This document shows positions 43,702 through 52,921 of a DNA stretch of 64,000 nucleotides, in pieces. How positions within the stretch are numbered: position 1 is the first letter of the stretch; every line of letters begins with the position of its first letter. Both the position numbers and the translations under genes were made by a program. The stretch is from contig NZ_CP023049.2 of the NCBI RefSeq assembly GCF_002285635.2, positions 3,100,001-3,164,000 of the forward strand. Direction: 5' to 3'. Source of the stretch: Chryseobacterium piperi (GTDB lineage: Bacteria > Bacteroidota > Bacteroidia > Flavobacteriales > Weeksellaceae). Below the pieces are notes generated by a model. It did not search any database. It saw nothing but the letters and a program-made list of their open reading frames with translations, and had not been told where the DNA came from.

Positions 43702-45237
43702 TCAAACATTCCAAAACTCCCTATCCAAACTTCTGTATTGTATTGCTTCGGAAATATGATGCGATAGTACTTTTTCAGATTGTTCTAAATCAGCAATAGT
43801 TCTGGCCACTTTTAAGATTCTGTCATAAGCTCTTGCAGAAAGATTAAGCTTATCCATCGCTAATTTTATAAGAGCAAATGAAACTTCATCTAATTCACAA
43901 AACTGCTCTATTTGCCTTACTCCCATTTGAGCATTATAGCTGATATCTAAATTTTTATATCGCTCCTCCTGCATCTCCCTGGCTTTGAGCACTCTTTTTC
44001 TAATCTCTTCACTTTTTTCACCTTTTCTTTTCTCTGCCAATTGCTCAAACTCAACTTTTTGAATTTCAATATGAATATCAATGCGATCTAAAAGAGGACC
44101 CGAAAGCTTATTCATATACCTTTGCATTTCCAAAGTAGAAGAAGTATTGTTAGGATCATCAGGGAAATAACCACTTGGGCTGGGATTCATCGAAGCAACC
44201 AGCATAAAGCTGGACGGATAAATGACTGTAAATTTAGCTCTGGAAATTGTGACTTCACGGTCTTCTAAAGGCTGCCTCATAACTTCAAGTACTGTTCTTT
44301 TGAATTCAGGCATTTCATCAAGAAACAAAACACCATTGTGGGCTAAGGAAATTTCTCCGGGTTGCGGATAACTTCCACCACCTACTAAAGCTACATCGGA
44401 TATCGTATGATGTGGAGATCTGAAGGGACGCACGGTCATTAATGAAGTTTCCGAGCCCATCTTTCCGGCAACAGAATGTATTTTGGTAGTTTCTAAAGCT
44501 TCTTTTAAAGTTAAGGGAGGCAGAATACTCGGAACCCTTTTTGCCAGCATCGTTTTCCCACTTCCCGGAGGACCTATTAAAATAATATTATGCCCACCTG
44601 CAGCAGCAACCTCCATGGCTCTCTTTGCAGTTTCCTGTCCTTTTACTTCAGAAAAATCAAATGGAAAGTGATTGATCTTCTCCTGAAATTCTTTTTTAAT
44701 ATCCAATACTACTTTTGGAATGGCTTTTCCTTCATTAAAAAAGTCTATCACTTCTTTAATATTTTCAGCCCCATACACTTCAAGACCTTCTACAATGGCT
44801 GCTTCTCTGGTGTTTTGTTTGGGAAGAATTATTCCTTTAAATCCTTCTTCCCTAGCCTGAATCGCAATGGGCAATACTCCTTTTATAGCCTGAAGACTTC
44901 CGTCTAATGAAAGCTCTCCCATAATGATATAATCATGGATATTCTCTGCAAGAATTTGATCTGAAGCAGCTAAAATACCTATGGCTATACTTAAATCATA
45001 AGCCGAGCCTTCTTTTCGAAGATCAGCCGGAGCCATATTAATGGTAATCTTTTTTCCGGGAATTTTATAGCCTCCATTTTTTAGTGCGGCTGAGATTCGG
45101 TAACTGCTTTCTTTAATAGCATTATCCGGGAGCCCTACCAAATGATAACCGACACCTCCCGTATCTATATTTACTTCAATAGTAATAGTCTGAGCTGCAA
45201 CTCCATGAATTGCACTTCCATAAATTTTGATCAGCAT
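43702..45237 (-). CDS. comM: YifB/ComM-family Mg-chelatase-like AAA+ ATPase
   Basis: 511 residues, full family length. N-terminal Lon-protease-like fold domain (to ~170, IYGSAIHGVAAQTITIEV), Mg-chelatase AAA core with Walker A GPPGSGKTMLAKR, Walker B GVLFLDEMPEF, and a C-terminal Mg_chelatase_C domain (SARAYDRILKVARTIADLE). ComM is a hexameric helicase promoting branch migration during natural transformation. With dprA it suggests competence genes are kept, although other com genes are not in the window. Confidence 0.92.
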   Translation of the reverse strand: MLIKIYGSAIHGVAAQTITIEVNIDTGGVGYHLVGLPDNAIKESSYRISAALKNGGYKIPGKKITINMAPADLRKEGSAYDLSIAIGILAASDQILAENIHDYIIMGELSLDGSLQAIKGVLPIAIQAREEGFKGIILPKQNTREAAIVEGLEVYGAENIKEVIDFFNEGKAIPKVVLDIKKEFQEKINHFPFDFSEVKGQETAKRAMEVAAAGGHNIILIGPPGSGKTMLAKRVPSILPPLTLKEALETTKIHSVAGKMGSETSLMTVRPFRSPHHTISDVALVGGGSYPQPGEISLAHNGVLFLDEMPEFKRTVLEVMRQPLEDREVTISRAKFTVIYPSSFMLVASMNPSPSGYFPDDPNNTSSTLEMQRYMNKLSGPLLDRIDIHIEIQKVEFEQLAEKRKGEKSEEIRKRVLKAREMQEERYKNLDISYNAQMGVRQIEQFCELDEVSFALIKLAMDKLNLSARAYDRILKVARTIADLEQSEKVLSHHISEAIQYRSLDREFWNV

Positions 45238-45515
45238 AAGTGTGTTTTATGTAAATATAAATCAATTTTCATTTGGATAAGCTTATGCTAATGAATAATT
45301 TATTGTCTTATTGTTATGTTTTCATGGTTTTTCTGAAAACCAGTCAAGCAATATGTCTTTTAATTATCATCTATAAACTCAGTTTCCAGAATTATAAGGT
45401 ATTCTATAAAAGAAATACAACCGGTACAACTAATATCAAATCAATCTCTTAGTCTGAAAATTTTATAATCCAGTAAAGCTTTGGATAAAAACTGAGCGTT
45501 TACATACTAACTTTT
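45238..45515. other. Intergenic region, no gene seen
   Basis: 278 bp between two minus-strand genes. It contains a small GGTTTT-TCTG-AAAACC hairpin near 45328-45343 but no T-run pattern on the minus strand, no reading frame and no clear promoter box. Confidence 0.5.
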
Positions 45516-46388
45516 TCACTTCTTTTTTAGGAAATTGATACAAACAATAGCCCCAATCATCATCAGAATACCTATAATTTGTATTAAATAGATTTTTTCA
45601 CCCAGAATAACATGGGCAGAAAAAATAGCAGCAGGCAGTTCTAAGGTTAACAACGTTGAGCTTAGCCCTGCTCCTATTTTTGGCATTCCTACCGTAAAGC
45701 AAATCGGAGGTATTATTGTTCCGAAAATGGCTAAAAAAATACCCCATTGTATTAATCCGAAATTAAAATTGATGCTTGTAGAAAGGGCTTTATAGTTCAT
45801 CGCAAATATGATAAAGGCTGATCCCGTAGTCATTAAAGCACTTTTTTCGAATACCGGCGTGCTTTTTCCAAGCTTACTAGTAAATAATATATACAAGGTA
45901 TATAACAATGCAGACAATAAGCCTAGTGCTATCCCAACAACAGAAAAGTTGCTCTCTTTTATTTTCAGGAAATTAGCCGCCAAAAGAGAACCTATTACAA
46001 TAAAAGCAGACGCCAAAATCTCCACAACAGACGGCTTTTTCTTAAAAACCGCCCACTCTGCCAAAACACTCATCCAGGTCATTTGCATTAATAAAACAAT
46101 GGCTAAAGATGCCGGAATATACTCAATAGAAAGGTAGTAGCTATACGTCGCTACACCCATAGACGTCCCTGCTAACAATAGCTTTATACTTTCCACTGAT
46201 TGTATTGTCTTTTTTCGAACTGATCTACCTACTACAATACCCCACAAAACCACCGAACCTAAAAATGTTTGTGCAAATGTAATTTCTGAAGCGTTATACC
46301 CTTGCCCATAAGCAACTTTTGCAAATGAGGTTAATCCCCCATAGCTTAACGCTCCCAATATTACAATAATTATATACCTAGCCATCAT
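45516..46388 (-). CDS. EamA/DMT-superfamily transporter
   Basis: 290 residues from the ATG at 46388 (MMARYIIIVILG); a GTG at 46433 would add a 15-residue extension lacking a good ribosome site, whereas AAGGAAAA precedes the ATG. Ten transmembrane helices in two EamA repeats. The family exports amino acids or other small metabolites. It is divergent from an Lrp/AsnC regulator, the arrangement often seen for amino-acid efflux. Substrate unknown. Confidence 0.88.
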   Translation of the reverse strand: MMARYIIIVILGALSYGGLTSFAKVAYGQGYNASEITFAQTFLGSVVLWGIVVGRSVRKKTIQSVESIKLLLAGTSMGVATYSYYLSIEYIPASLAIVLLMQMTWMSVLAEWAVFKKKPSVVEILASAFIVIGSLLAANFLKIKESNFSVVGIALGLLSALLYTLYILFTSKLGKSTPVFEKSALMTTGSAFIIFAMNYKALSTSINFNFGLIQWGIFLAIFGTIIPPICFTVGMPKIGAGLSSTLLTLELPAAIFSAHVILGEKIYLIQIIGILMMIGAIVCINFLKKK

Positions 46389-46534
46389 CTTGTTTTTTCC
46401 TTGTAAAATTATAAATTCAAAGAATAAAACCACATTATCAAATCAAAATATGTAAAAGTTCCTAATTTTAAACATTAACAACGGATTAACTCCAAAACAA
46501 ATAAATTTTATTTATATTTATCGGAAAAAGTCCG

Positions 46535-46996
46535 GTGGAGAAATTAAATAAACAAGAAATAGAACTTTTGCGCTTACTGCAAAAGAACTCAAAATTAGAC
46601 ATTACCTATTTGACACAACGATTAAATATGTCAAAAACATCAGTATATGACAAAATTAAAAAATTTGAAAATGAGGGCTATATTAAAGAATATGTTGCCA
46701 TTATTGATCAAAAAAAAGTAGGCCTCCATTTTACCGTAATGGTTAATGTATCCCTTAATAGTCAACGTATAGAATATGTCAATGAGTTTTTAGAACGAAT
46801 ATCAGATCTGGATGAGGTAATGGAAGCTTATGTAACAAGTGGCCTGTTTGATATCATTTTTAAAGTAGTGGTTAGAGATCCTGAAGCTTTTAATGATTTT
46901 GTCATGAATAAAATTTCAACAATTCCTCACATCAGTAAAATCCAGAGTTCTTTTGTAATGAGGTACATCAAACAAACGTCAGCCCTACCCTTTTAA
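46535..46996 (+). CDS. Lrp/AsnC-family transcriptional regulator
   Basis: 153 residues beginning at GTG (46535, MEKLNKQEIELLRLLQKNSK). N-terminal winged HTH (DITYLTQRLNMSKTSVYDKIKKFENEGYIKEYVAIID) and C-terminal RAM/ACT-like domain (TVMVNVSL, VMEAYVTSGLFDIIFKVVVRD). Typical feast/famine regulators sense amino acids. It is likely the regulator of the divergent DMT exporter. Length is normal; no anomalies. Confidence 0.92.
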   Translation: MEKLNKQEIELLRLLQKNSKLDITYLTQRLNMSKTSVYDKIKKFENEGYIKEYVAIIDQKKVGLHFTVMVNVSLNSQRIEYVNEFLERISDLDEVMEAYVTSGLFDIIFKVVVRDPEAFNDFVMNKISTIPHISKIQSSFVMRYIKQTSALPF

Positions 46997-47044
46997 AATT
47001 CATAAAAAAATAATGTCTAAATCATCTATTCCTTTTAAAATAAA

Positions 47045-47072
47045 ATCGGCACAGAATAAAATTCTGCACCGA
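47045..47072 (-). terminator. Hairpin downstream of the T9SS-protein gene
   Basis: Arms ATCGG..CAGAAT and ATTCTG..CCGAT at 47045-47057 and 47061-47073, with a two-base internal loop; A-rich on the plus strand to the left, hence U-rich on the minus transcript. It lies about 52 bp past the minus-strand stop codon and 48 bp after lrp. Confidence 0.55.
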
Positions 47073-47124
47073 TCTCCACAATTATTGAAAAAACTAACTG
47101 AGTTTATCAGGGGGCACTCAATTT

Positions 47125-48099
47125 CTACTTTTTAATGAATTTATTATGATAGATTTTGCCATCATTACTTTTAGAAATAATGATATAATTTCCAGGTGTC
47201 AGGCTACTTATATCAATAGGCTGGTTATAGGTATGGTTATTTTTTTGGAAAACAACTCTTCCCGAAGCATCTGTAACAGAAACCTCTTTATACACCTTAT
47301 CTGATTCTCTTCCAATAAATATCATTTGTGCAGCCGGGTTAGGATATACCTTAAGATTATTTCCTTTTTTCGGACCAGTTTCTCCCGTTCCCAGATTGCA
47401 AAAACTCCAGTTTCCAAAATTTAGTTTTACAAATGAACCGAGTCCTAGAAATTTACATTCATCAGGACAGTATGCTGTACAGGCATAGAATCCATATTCT
47501 CCGGATTGCATTGCCAAATAAGTATCTCCCGATGCTCCCTGAACAATACAAGGGTCTCCCGAAACCGGAGGTATATTACTCGGTGTACATTTATACCATG
47601 TATGAACTCCATATAAGTCGGGGAATACATCATCAAATTGTACTGTAGCTCCATTACAAACATTATATTCCCCAGGACCTATATTCTCATAAGTTCCTGG
47701 TGTAAGGGTTGTCATCATAGCCGGAAGTCCGTAAGCAAATCCATCAGCAAGAATGGGTGAGCTCTGTGCCGTACAATCATTAAGAGTAGCCTCTACTTTA
47801 AAGTAATAAAGCATATCACTCCCACCGTCAATTGTCAGATTTTGAGAGGTCGCTCCTGCAATTGCTACCCAGGGATTAGGGTTGGGAGATTGAGAGCTCC
47901 ACTGCTGTTTATACCACTGGTAGCTTCCATAAGTTTGTGTTGAAAGTACTTCCGTTTCTGTATTACAGAATACAACCTTGTCCGGAAATTGTACACCTAG
48001 CCTCGGACTGGTAATGCTTGGAGTAAATGTACACTGCGCATTGATAGTCAATATACCAAGCAGTAATGACAATGTTAAAAAAATTAGTTTTGTTTTCAT
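47125..48099 (-). CDS. Secreted protein with T9SS C-terminal sorting domain
   Basis: 324 residues. Signal peptide ends TINAQ. The mature part is Cys-rich (about 14 Cys) with Ig-like or PKD-like segments (TYGSYQWYKQQW, YGVHTWYKCTP). The last ~75 residues form the type A sorting domain: LKVYPNPAAQMIFI, SVTDASGRVVF and LTPGNYIIISKSNDGKIYHNKFIKK end. It is therefore exported through the type IX system to the cell surface. It is the third gene of a run with the ECF sigma factor and its barrel partner, and may be their regulon member. Confidence 0.9.
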   Translation of the reverse strand: MKTKLIFLTLSLLLGILTINAQCTFTPSITSPRLGVQFPDKVVFCNTETEVLSTQTYGSYQWYKQQWSSQSPNPNPWVAIAGATSQNLTIDGGSDMLYYFKVEATLNDCTAQSSPILADGFAYGLPAMMTTLTPGTYENIGPGEYNVCNGATVQFDDVFPDLYGVHTWYKCTPSNIPPVSGDPCIVQGASGDTYLAMQSGEYGFYACTAYCPDECKFLGLGSFVKLNFGNWSFCNLGTGETGPKKGNNLKVYPNPAAQMIFIGRESDKVYKEVSVTDASGRVVFQKNNHTYNQPIDISSLTPGNYIIISKSNDGKIYHNKFIKK

Positions 48100-48146
48100 A
48101 TTATTATTGTTTTGTTGGTTTTAGTTTTTATTCATTCTCTTTTTAT

Positions 48147-49523
48147 TTAATCAAGTAAAATTCTTATCCCGAATTTTACATTAAAATTGAGTGGTTTCTC
48201 TTTATAAATAGTATTCAGGGAGCTTTCATCTTTGAAATGATATCCGATGCCGGGCTCAGCATAAACTCCTATATTTTTAACCACTTTCAATTGCAATCCA
48301 AGGGCACTGTTGAGTGAAACCTGTACTGGTTGACTTTCCAACCGTTCTCTTGTTTCATCTTTAACTTCATTATTCACGATGTATTTAGTAGTAAAACTGC
48401 TGGCAACTGATTTCTCAACAAGAGCTCCGGCGGTAACATACCCCGTAAATGGCCCTTTCTGTATTACATTATAATTAACTTGTACCGGAATACCTATATA
48501 ATGCACCGTCTGCTCGCTTTTCACAAAATTAGACTGGCTTCCGGAGTGAAGCTCTGATGATAATTTGGTATAGTTGATCCCCGTTCCGATTCCCCATCTT
48601 TTTCCAAGGTTATAATATAATGAGATCCCTAAATTTAGAGGAACTTTATGCCTCACTGTAGCTTCAACATTCTCACTTTGATTGGCCAGCAGAACTGCCA
48701 TAAACGGATCATTACTATATTCCGAAGCACTCCATACTTCATCAATTGATAGTGGTTTTCCTCCCATTGTCGCGTATCCCGGAAATTGCTGGGATTCTGA
48801 AGAGGCTTTGCCGGTAAGCATACTTAACATCCAGGATTTATGGGATTTACTCTTCTTCACTTTTGTCAGGCTAGTTAAGGGTTTAGAATTCAAACTGATA
48901 TCCTCTTCAGAAAGAAGCTCGTTGATTGCTTCTCTACGGGTAATCGATAAGTTATTATACTGAACAGAAGAAATTTGATTCTGCCCTATGATTCCATATT
49001 GTCCGGGTAAAGTGATAAGAGGCTGGGCTTCTTTAAATTTTAGGTAGTTGTTATCCTCAGCAATTGTATTCTTCCATTCATTCTGAGGTAAGCTTTTTTG
49101 TAAAGCAATTGTTCCTTTCTTATTCAGGCTATTTAAAATATGACCTGCGCTTTCTTTCCCATTATTAATAATAGATGAGGTCTGTGCATCTGGATTTTCA
49201 TTTTTGCCCTCTTTTACAGAATAAGATATTTTCGGTTCTTTTTCTTCTTTATGTTCAACGGTTAGCATCTGTTTGCCTATGATAAAAAATAATGCAATGG
49301 CAGCAGCAATACCTGCAATACGATATGCCCAAGGTCTCAATTGAGTCTTCTCTTTTCTTACTTCATCCGATCCTTCATCTGCTATTATAGGAAGTCCTGC
49401 AATTGTATTTTCATCTTCTTTGCTGAATAAATCATCTTTGATGTGATCCCATAGTTCATCCGGAACATCATCTGTATGATCTTCCATCTTCCTGCGCAGA
49501 TCGTTTAACCACTGATTACTCAT
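48147..49523 (-). CDS. Anti-sigma-like transmembrane protein with C-terminal outer-membrane beta-barrel
   Basis: 458 residues. N-terminal cytoplasmic part (SNQWLNDLRRKMEDHTDDVPDELWDHI) followed by one transmembrane helix (about residues 67-85, AYRIAGIAAAIALFFIIG). A long periplasmic stretch (~85-290) is Ser/Asn/Lys-rich. The C-terminal ~170 residues alternate as in PorT-like barrels (NLGISLYYNLGKRWGIGTGINYTK, GVYAEPGIGYHFKD, FNVKFGIRILLD). This inner-membrane helix plus barrel layout recurs next to ECF sigma factors in Bacteroidetes. The gene overlaps the sigma gene by 8 bp. Role as anti-sigma is inferred. Confidence 0.8.
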   Translation of the reverse strand: MSNQWLNDLRRKMEDHTDDVPDELWDHIKDDLFSKEDENTIAGLPIIADEGSDEVRKEKTQLRPWAYRIAGIAAAIALFFIIGKQMLTVEHKEEKEPKISYSVKEGKNENPDAQTSSIINNGKESAGHILNSLNKKGTIALQKSLPQNEWKNTIAEDNNYLKFKEAQPLITLPGQYGIIGQNQISSVQYNNLSITRREAINELLSEEDISLNSKPLTSLTKVKKSKSHKSWMLSMLTGKASSESQQFPGYATMGGKPLSIDEVWSASEYSNDPFMAVLLANQSENVEATVRHKVPLNLGISLYYNLGKRWGIGTGINYTKLSSELHSGSQSNFVKSEQTVHYIGIPVQVNYNVIQKGPFTGYVTAGALVEKSVASSFTTKYIVNNEVKDETRERLESQPVQVSLNSALGLQLKVVKNIGVYAEPGIGYHFKDESSLNTIYKEKPLNFNVKFGIRILLD

Positions 49524-50085
49524 ATTGCGCCTTTGTTAACATTTTATATTCTTTAATTTTCTGAACAAGCATTGCTTTAGCCCTGTGAAATTGTGAAGCA
49601 GAAGAGTTTTCTGCTATCCCCAGTAATCCTGCTATTTGTTTATGACTTTTATTTTCAAATACATAGAGATTAAAAACGGTTCTATATCCTTCAGGTAACG
49701 AACGAATCATTTCCATAATAACCGTTTGAGGTATTTCTTCAATATCCGGTTCTTCCTCATCATCACTTATATCAGCAATATCAAAATCATCTGTCACCAG
49801 CTTAAAATCCGAATACTGTCTGATATGTTTTAATGATTCATTGACAACAATCCTGGTAATCCAGGCTTTAAGAGAGCCATTCCCGCGGTACTCAAACGAA
49901 TCTATGGAACGAAACATGTTGATAAAACTATTTTGTAATACATCATGAACATCATCCTTACCAATAATGTAGCGGGAACATACATAGGAAAGACTTCCGG
50001 AATAGGCTCCAAAAAGCTCCTTCCAGGCAGCTTCTTCTTTTAACAGAAGACGTTTTACTAAAATCTGCTCCTTATTTGCCTCCAT
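49516..50085 (-). CDS. ECF RNA polymerase sigma factor
   Basis: 189 residues from the ATG at 50085 (MEANKEQILVKRLLL). An in-frame TTG at 50136 lies inside the -7 box and cannot be the start. Region 2 (CSRYIIGKDDVHDVLQNSFINMFRSIDSFEYRGNGSLKAWITRIVVNE, bounds) and region 4 (SLPEGYRTVFNLYVFENKSHKQIAGLLGIAENSSASQFHRAKAML) are intact; an acidic linker (DDFDIADISDDEEEPDIEE) joins them. Overlap with the downstream membrane-barrel gene suggests paired control. Confidence 0.93.
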   Translation of the reverse strand: MEANKEQILVKRLLLKEEAAWKELFGAYSGSLSYVCSRYIIGKDDVHDVLQNSFINMFRSIDSFEYRGNGSLKAWITRIVVNESLKHIRQYSDFKLVTDDFDIADISDDEEEPDIEEIPQTVIMEMIRSLPEGYRTVFNLYVFENKSHKQIAGLLGIAENSSASQFHRAKAMLVQKIKEYKMLTKAQYE

Positions 50086-50133
50086 GGGTGATGCTACACT
50101 GACGCCTCGTTTTAATGGCTGTTTAATTTTATG

Positions 50134-50164
50134 CAAAAATAGGCTGCATTAATGCAAAGCGCAA
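50134..50164 (-). promoter_or_regulatory. Promoter TTG-N20-TATTTTTG of the ECF sigma operon
   Basis: Minus-strand TTG at 50164-50162 and TATTTTTG at 50141-50134, 20 bp apart; predicted start near 50127 gives a leader of about 42 nt. It is a housekeeping-type, not ECF-type, promoter. Confidence 0.7.
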
Positions 50165-50191
50165 CCTATTTTAACCTAACTCTACTATTAC

Positions 50192-50770
50192 TTAATATTT
50201 TATACAGTATGGGAAATCATATTTAATAATTTCATATGGAGTAAGTACCGCTCCGTCAACTGTTATTTTGTCTACCACTAAACCAAACTTCATCCCGTTG
50301 TCCTGTCTTACATAAAATCCTTTTTCTTTTGCTGCAAATGTTACTACTGTATTTTTAACAGCCCCATCAACAGGAATCTGAAGAGTCAGCGTTTTGGGTG
50401 TAAAGGCCAGCTCTAAAACATTATAATTGGTATTTATCGTTGCAGCATAATTAAGATTGTACTTTACTTTTCCTATTGCAGCTAATGCCGCTTCCGTTTT
50501 TACAGGATCCTTAACTACTGATTTTACAATTTCTTTTACCGGAAGGTCCGTGAATTTAATCGTATCTTTTTTTGCTGTAAAAACAACTATTGTTTCAGCT
50601 TTATTATTCCCTTGCCTTGTGATCAGCTTCCCTTTATAATTTCCCAGAACATCTTGTAATTTTACCGGTACCACTTCAGGACCGTCATTATTATTACATG
50701 ATAATAAGCTAAGACTTACAAAACCAATTAATACAGCCATAAAGGCTTTAAGTACTATAATTTTTTTCAT
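50192..50770 (-). CDS. DUF4840 lipoprotein
   Basis: 192 residues with a lipobox (LLSCNN). The remaining beta-rich domain (LQDVLGNYKGKLITRQG, VVFTAKKDTIKFTDLPVKEIV, KYNLNYAATI) fits DUF4840, a Bacteroidetes lipoprotein family of unknown function. It ends with PYCIKY. It lies 28 bp upstream of the sigma promoter on the same strand and may be a separate unit. Confidence 0.8.
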   Translation of the reverse strand: MKKIIVLKAFMAVLIGFVSLSLLSCNNNDGPEVVPVKLQDVLGNYKGKLITRQGNNKAETIVVFTAKKDTIKFTDLPVKEIVKSVVKDPVKTEAALAAIGKVKYNLNYAATINTNYNVLELAFTPKTLTLQIPVDGAVKNTVVTFAAKEKGFYVRQDNGMKFGLVVDKITVDGAVLTPYEIIKYDFPYCIKY

Positions 50771-51064
50771 TTTTTAAATTTGTTGTATTACACATTATTT
50801 TACTTTGAGTACTCATTTATATAAATCCTCTTTTTAGAAAATCTTGCACAATACTTTGATTAAAAATTAAAAATTTACACAAACAACTGATTATCAACAT
50901 GAAAAATATTACTCTACTATTTCCACATTTCTCAAGATTATAATCTTGATGAACTTTCCGGTTAATTTTTGAACAAAATTTATAAAAACATTCTTTACAA
51001 AAACCATGATCCTTAAGTGGGTAAAACTTAAAAGCCTTACATTAGATTACTGAAAAAAAGAATT
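50771..51064. other. AT-rich divergent intergenic region, no gene seen
   Basis: 294 bp between the DUF4840 gene (minus) and the zinc-type oxidoreductase (plus). No reading frame, no exact TAnnTTTG element at a useful position on either strand, no strong hairpin. Confidence 0.5.
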
Positions 51065-51997
51065 ATGAAAGCAATCATTATTAAAGAATTCGGAAGTGCA
51101 GAAAAGCTTGAAATAGTAGAAATGCCCGTTCCCACAATTTCAGATGATCAGGTTTTAATAAAAATAAAAGCAGTAGGAATCAATCCTGTGGATACCAAAA
51201 TAAGGTCAGGATCACATATTTCATCTAAAACCCTCCAATTACCCGCTATCTTAGGCAAAGATGTGAGTGGAATTGTTGAAAAAGTCGGTAAAAATGTTCA
51301 AAGCCTTAAAATTGGAGACCCTGTTTTCGGATTAGCCTCCCAAACGTATGCTGAATATGCTGCCCTTAGTCCCGAATTGCTCGTTAAAAAACCGGAAAAC
51401 ATTAGCTTTGAAGAGGCCGCCACTGTTTCTTTAGCTGGGTTAACTGCCTATCAGGCGATTCATGATCATCTGAAAGTTTCTTCGGGAGATCAAATTTTGA
51501 TTCAGTCTGCCGCAGGAGGTGTTGGCCACCTTGCTGTGCAATTTGCTAAGATCGCCGGTGCGTTTGTGAGTGGAACTGCTTCCGGTAAAAATATAGATTT
51601 TATAAGAGGATTGGGTGTCGACCAGCCCATTGATTATAAGAAAGAGCAATTTGAAGAAATCGTTTCGGATCTCGACGCTGCATTAGATACTATGGGAAGA
51701 GAGATATTGTATAGAACAATCGGTTGTGTAAAATCCGGAGGAAGAGTGGTTTGTCTTCCCTCATTTACAAAAGACGACCCAAAAGCCATAGAAATTGCTC
51801 AAAAACAGCATGTCGATTTAATGTGGACAATGCTCACCTTCAACAGGGAACAATTAGAAATTATTTCCAAGCTGCTAGAAGAAGGTCAGCTCAAGGTTTA
51901 TGTAGATAAAGTATATCCTATGGAAAAAGTTATAGAGGCCCATAAAGAAATTGAGACCCATGGTGTCCGCGGGAAGATTGTTATTCAAATGCCTTAA
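51065..51997 (+). CDS. NADP-dependent oxidoreductase, quinone-reductase-like MDR family
   Basis: 310 residues. GroES-like N-terminal domain (AVGINPVDTKIRSG, LGKDVSGIVEKVGKNV) and Rossmann domain with AAGGVGHLAVQFAKIAGA at about residues 146-163. The zinc-binding residues of alcohol dehydrogenases are absent, so it belongs to the zinc-free quinone oxidoreductase branch acting on quinones or enones with NADPH. Gene lies just before the HExxH protein gene (57 bp). Confidence 0.92.
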   Translation: MKAIIIKEFGSAEKLEIVEMPVPTISDDQVLIKIKAVGINPVDTKIRSGSHISSKTLQLPAILGKDVSGIVEKVGKNVQSLKIGDPVFGLASQTYAEYAALSPELLVKKPENISFEEAATVSLAGLTAYQAIHDHLKVSSGDQILIQSAAGGVGHLAVQFAKIAGAFVSGTASGKNIDFIRGLGVDQPIDYKKEQFEEIVSDLDAALDTMGREILYRTIGCVKSGGRVVCLPSFTKDDPKAIEIAQKQHVDLMWTMLTFNREQLEIISKLLEEGQLKVYVDKVYPMEKVIEAHKEIETHGVRGKIVIQMP

Positions 51998-52030
51998 TTA
52001 GAAGATAGTAACAGATTTTCATTATTTTAA

Positions 52031-52038
52031 TACTTTTG
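52031..52038 (+). promoter_or_regulatory. Probable -7 element TACTTTTG of the 52.0-54.0 kb operon
   Basis: TAnnTTTG match 17 bp before the ATG of the HExxH protein gene. No TTG at canonical distance. Confidence 0.45.
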
Positions 52039-52054
52039 TTAAAACATATTTTGA

Positions 52055-52564
52055 ATGAACTTTGAGCAATTCAATTTACATCTCAACGCTTACAAGGAGC
52101 AGAATCAGATTATCGATGCGGCCAACTTCCTGATCCATTCTTTTGATCTCGAACATGAAAACTTCGGCGGATTTGGTTTCAGGGAAGAGCTATCTCCCAA
52201 TTCAATGCTCTTAACAGCTGAGGGACCGCTCGGCCACCCTCAAAAAGTAATGATTCCAAAAAATTTATTTGATTTTGATCTGAATCTGGTCCTTAATATG
52301 ATAGCACATGAAATGCTTCATGTCCGACAAAAGGCTCCGGGTAATGTGATTGAAGATAGAAATGAAAGGGAGTTTCAGGCATATTATGAAATGCTTTTTC
52401 ATAAAGTTTTCCCCCAAATTCCTGATGTTTCAGATTTTCATCGCAAGTTCTTTGGAAATCAGGCATTGGAATACTACAAAAGAATGGGCAAAGACTCACC
52501 CTTACAAAAAAAATATGCAGAACAGAAAATAGAAGTAGAACAACTAATTCAAAAATTATCATGA
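52055..52564 (+). CDS. Uncharacterised cytoplasmic protein with HExxH motif
   Basis: 169 residues, no signal peptide or transmembrane helix. The segment MIAHEMLHVRQKAPG near residue 88 holds HEMLH, a canonical HExxH zinc motif, followed about 20 residues later by EREFQAYYEM, where a Glu could be the third ligand. The rest is mixed helix/loop with a conserved-looking GFGFREELSPNS. This suggests a small metallopeptidase, but I do not recognise the family. Its stop overlaps the start of the tRNA-binding protein by 4 bp (ATGA), so the two are translationally coupled. Function unknown. Confidence 0.72.
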   Translation: MNFEQFNLHLNAYKEQNQIIDAANFLIHSFDLEHENFGGFGFREELSPNSMLLTAEGPLGHPQKVMIPKNLFDFDLNLVLNMIAHEMLHVRQKAPGNVIEDRNEREFQAYYEMLFHKVFPQIPDVSDFHRKFFGNQALEYYKRMGKDSPLQKKYAEQKIEVEQLIQKLS

Positions 52565-52908
52565 CCATAAAGCCAGAAATATCCTGGGGAGACTTTGAAA
52601 AGATAGACATCAGGTGTGGAACCATTATTTCCGTCAATGATTTTGAAAAAGCAAGAAATCCATCTTACCAATTGGAGATCGATTTTGGTGATTTAGGAAT
52701 CAAGAAATCCTCTGCACAGATCACCGCATTATATAAGAAAGAAGAATTAATAGGGAAACAAATTTTAGCAGTTGTCAATTTTCCTAAAAAGCAGATTGCT
52801 AATTTTTTTAGCGAGTGTTTAGTGTTAGGATTATATGGTGAAGACAAAAGTGACGTAACCCTGCTCACCCCATCCTTACCAACAAAAAATGGGATGCAGG
52901 TTGGATAA
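52561..52908 (+). CDS. tRNA-binding domain protein (CsaA-like)
   Basis: 115 residues, a stand-alone OB-fold of the EMAP II/CsaA type. Typical strings are FEKIDIRCGTIISVNDFEKARNPSYQLEIDFGD, SSAQITALYKKEELIGKQILAVVNFPKKQIA and SECLVLGLYGED (blocks). Such proteins bind tRNA; CsaA in Bacillus also has chaperone-like activity. It overlaps the HExxH gene and precedes an exonuclease gene by 13 bp. Confidence 0.9.
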   Translation: MTIKPEISWGDFEKIDIRCGTIISVNDFEKARNPSYQLEIDFGDLGIKKSSAQITALYKKEELIGKQILAVVNFPKKQIANFFSECLVLGLYGEDKSDVTLLTPSLPTKNGMQVG

Positions 52909-52921
52909 ATTTTAGATACAC

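Noticed and set aside
45238..45515. Possible tRNA or small RNA gene in the 278-bp gap
   Set aside because: Only a short GGTTTT/AAAACC hairpin is present; no cloverleaf arms or T-loop sequence could be found.
52293..52637. 114-codon minus-strand reading frame over the HExxH/tRNA-binding junction
   Set aside because: Opposite to two well-supported, translationally coupled genes; no family likeness.
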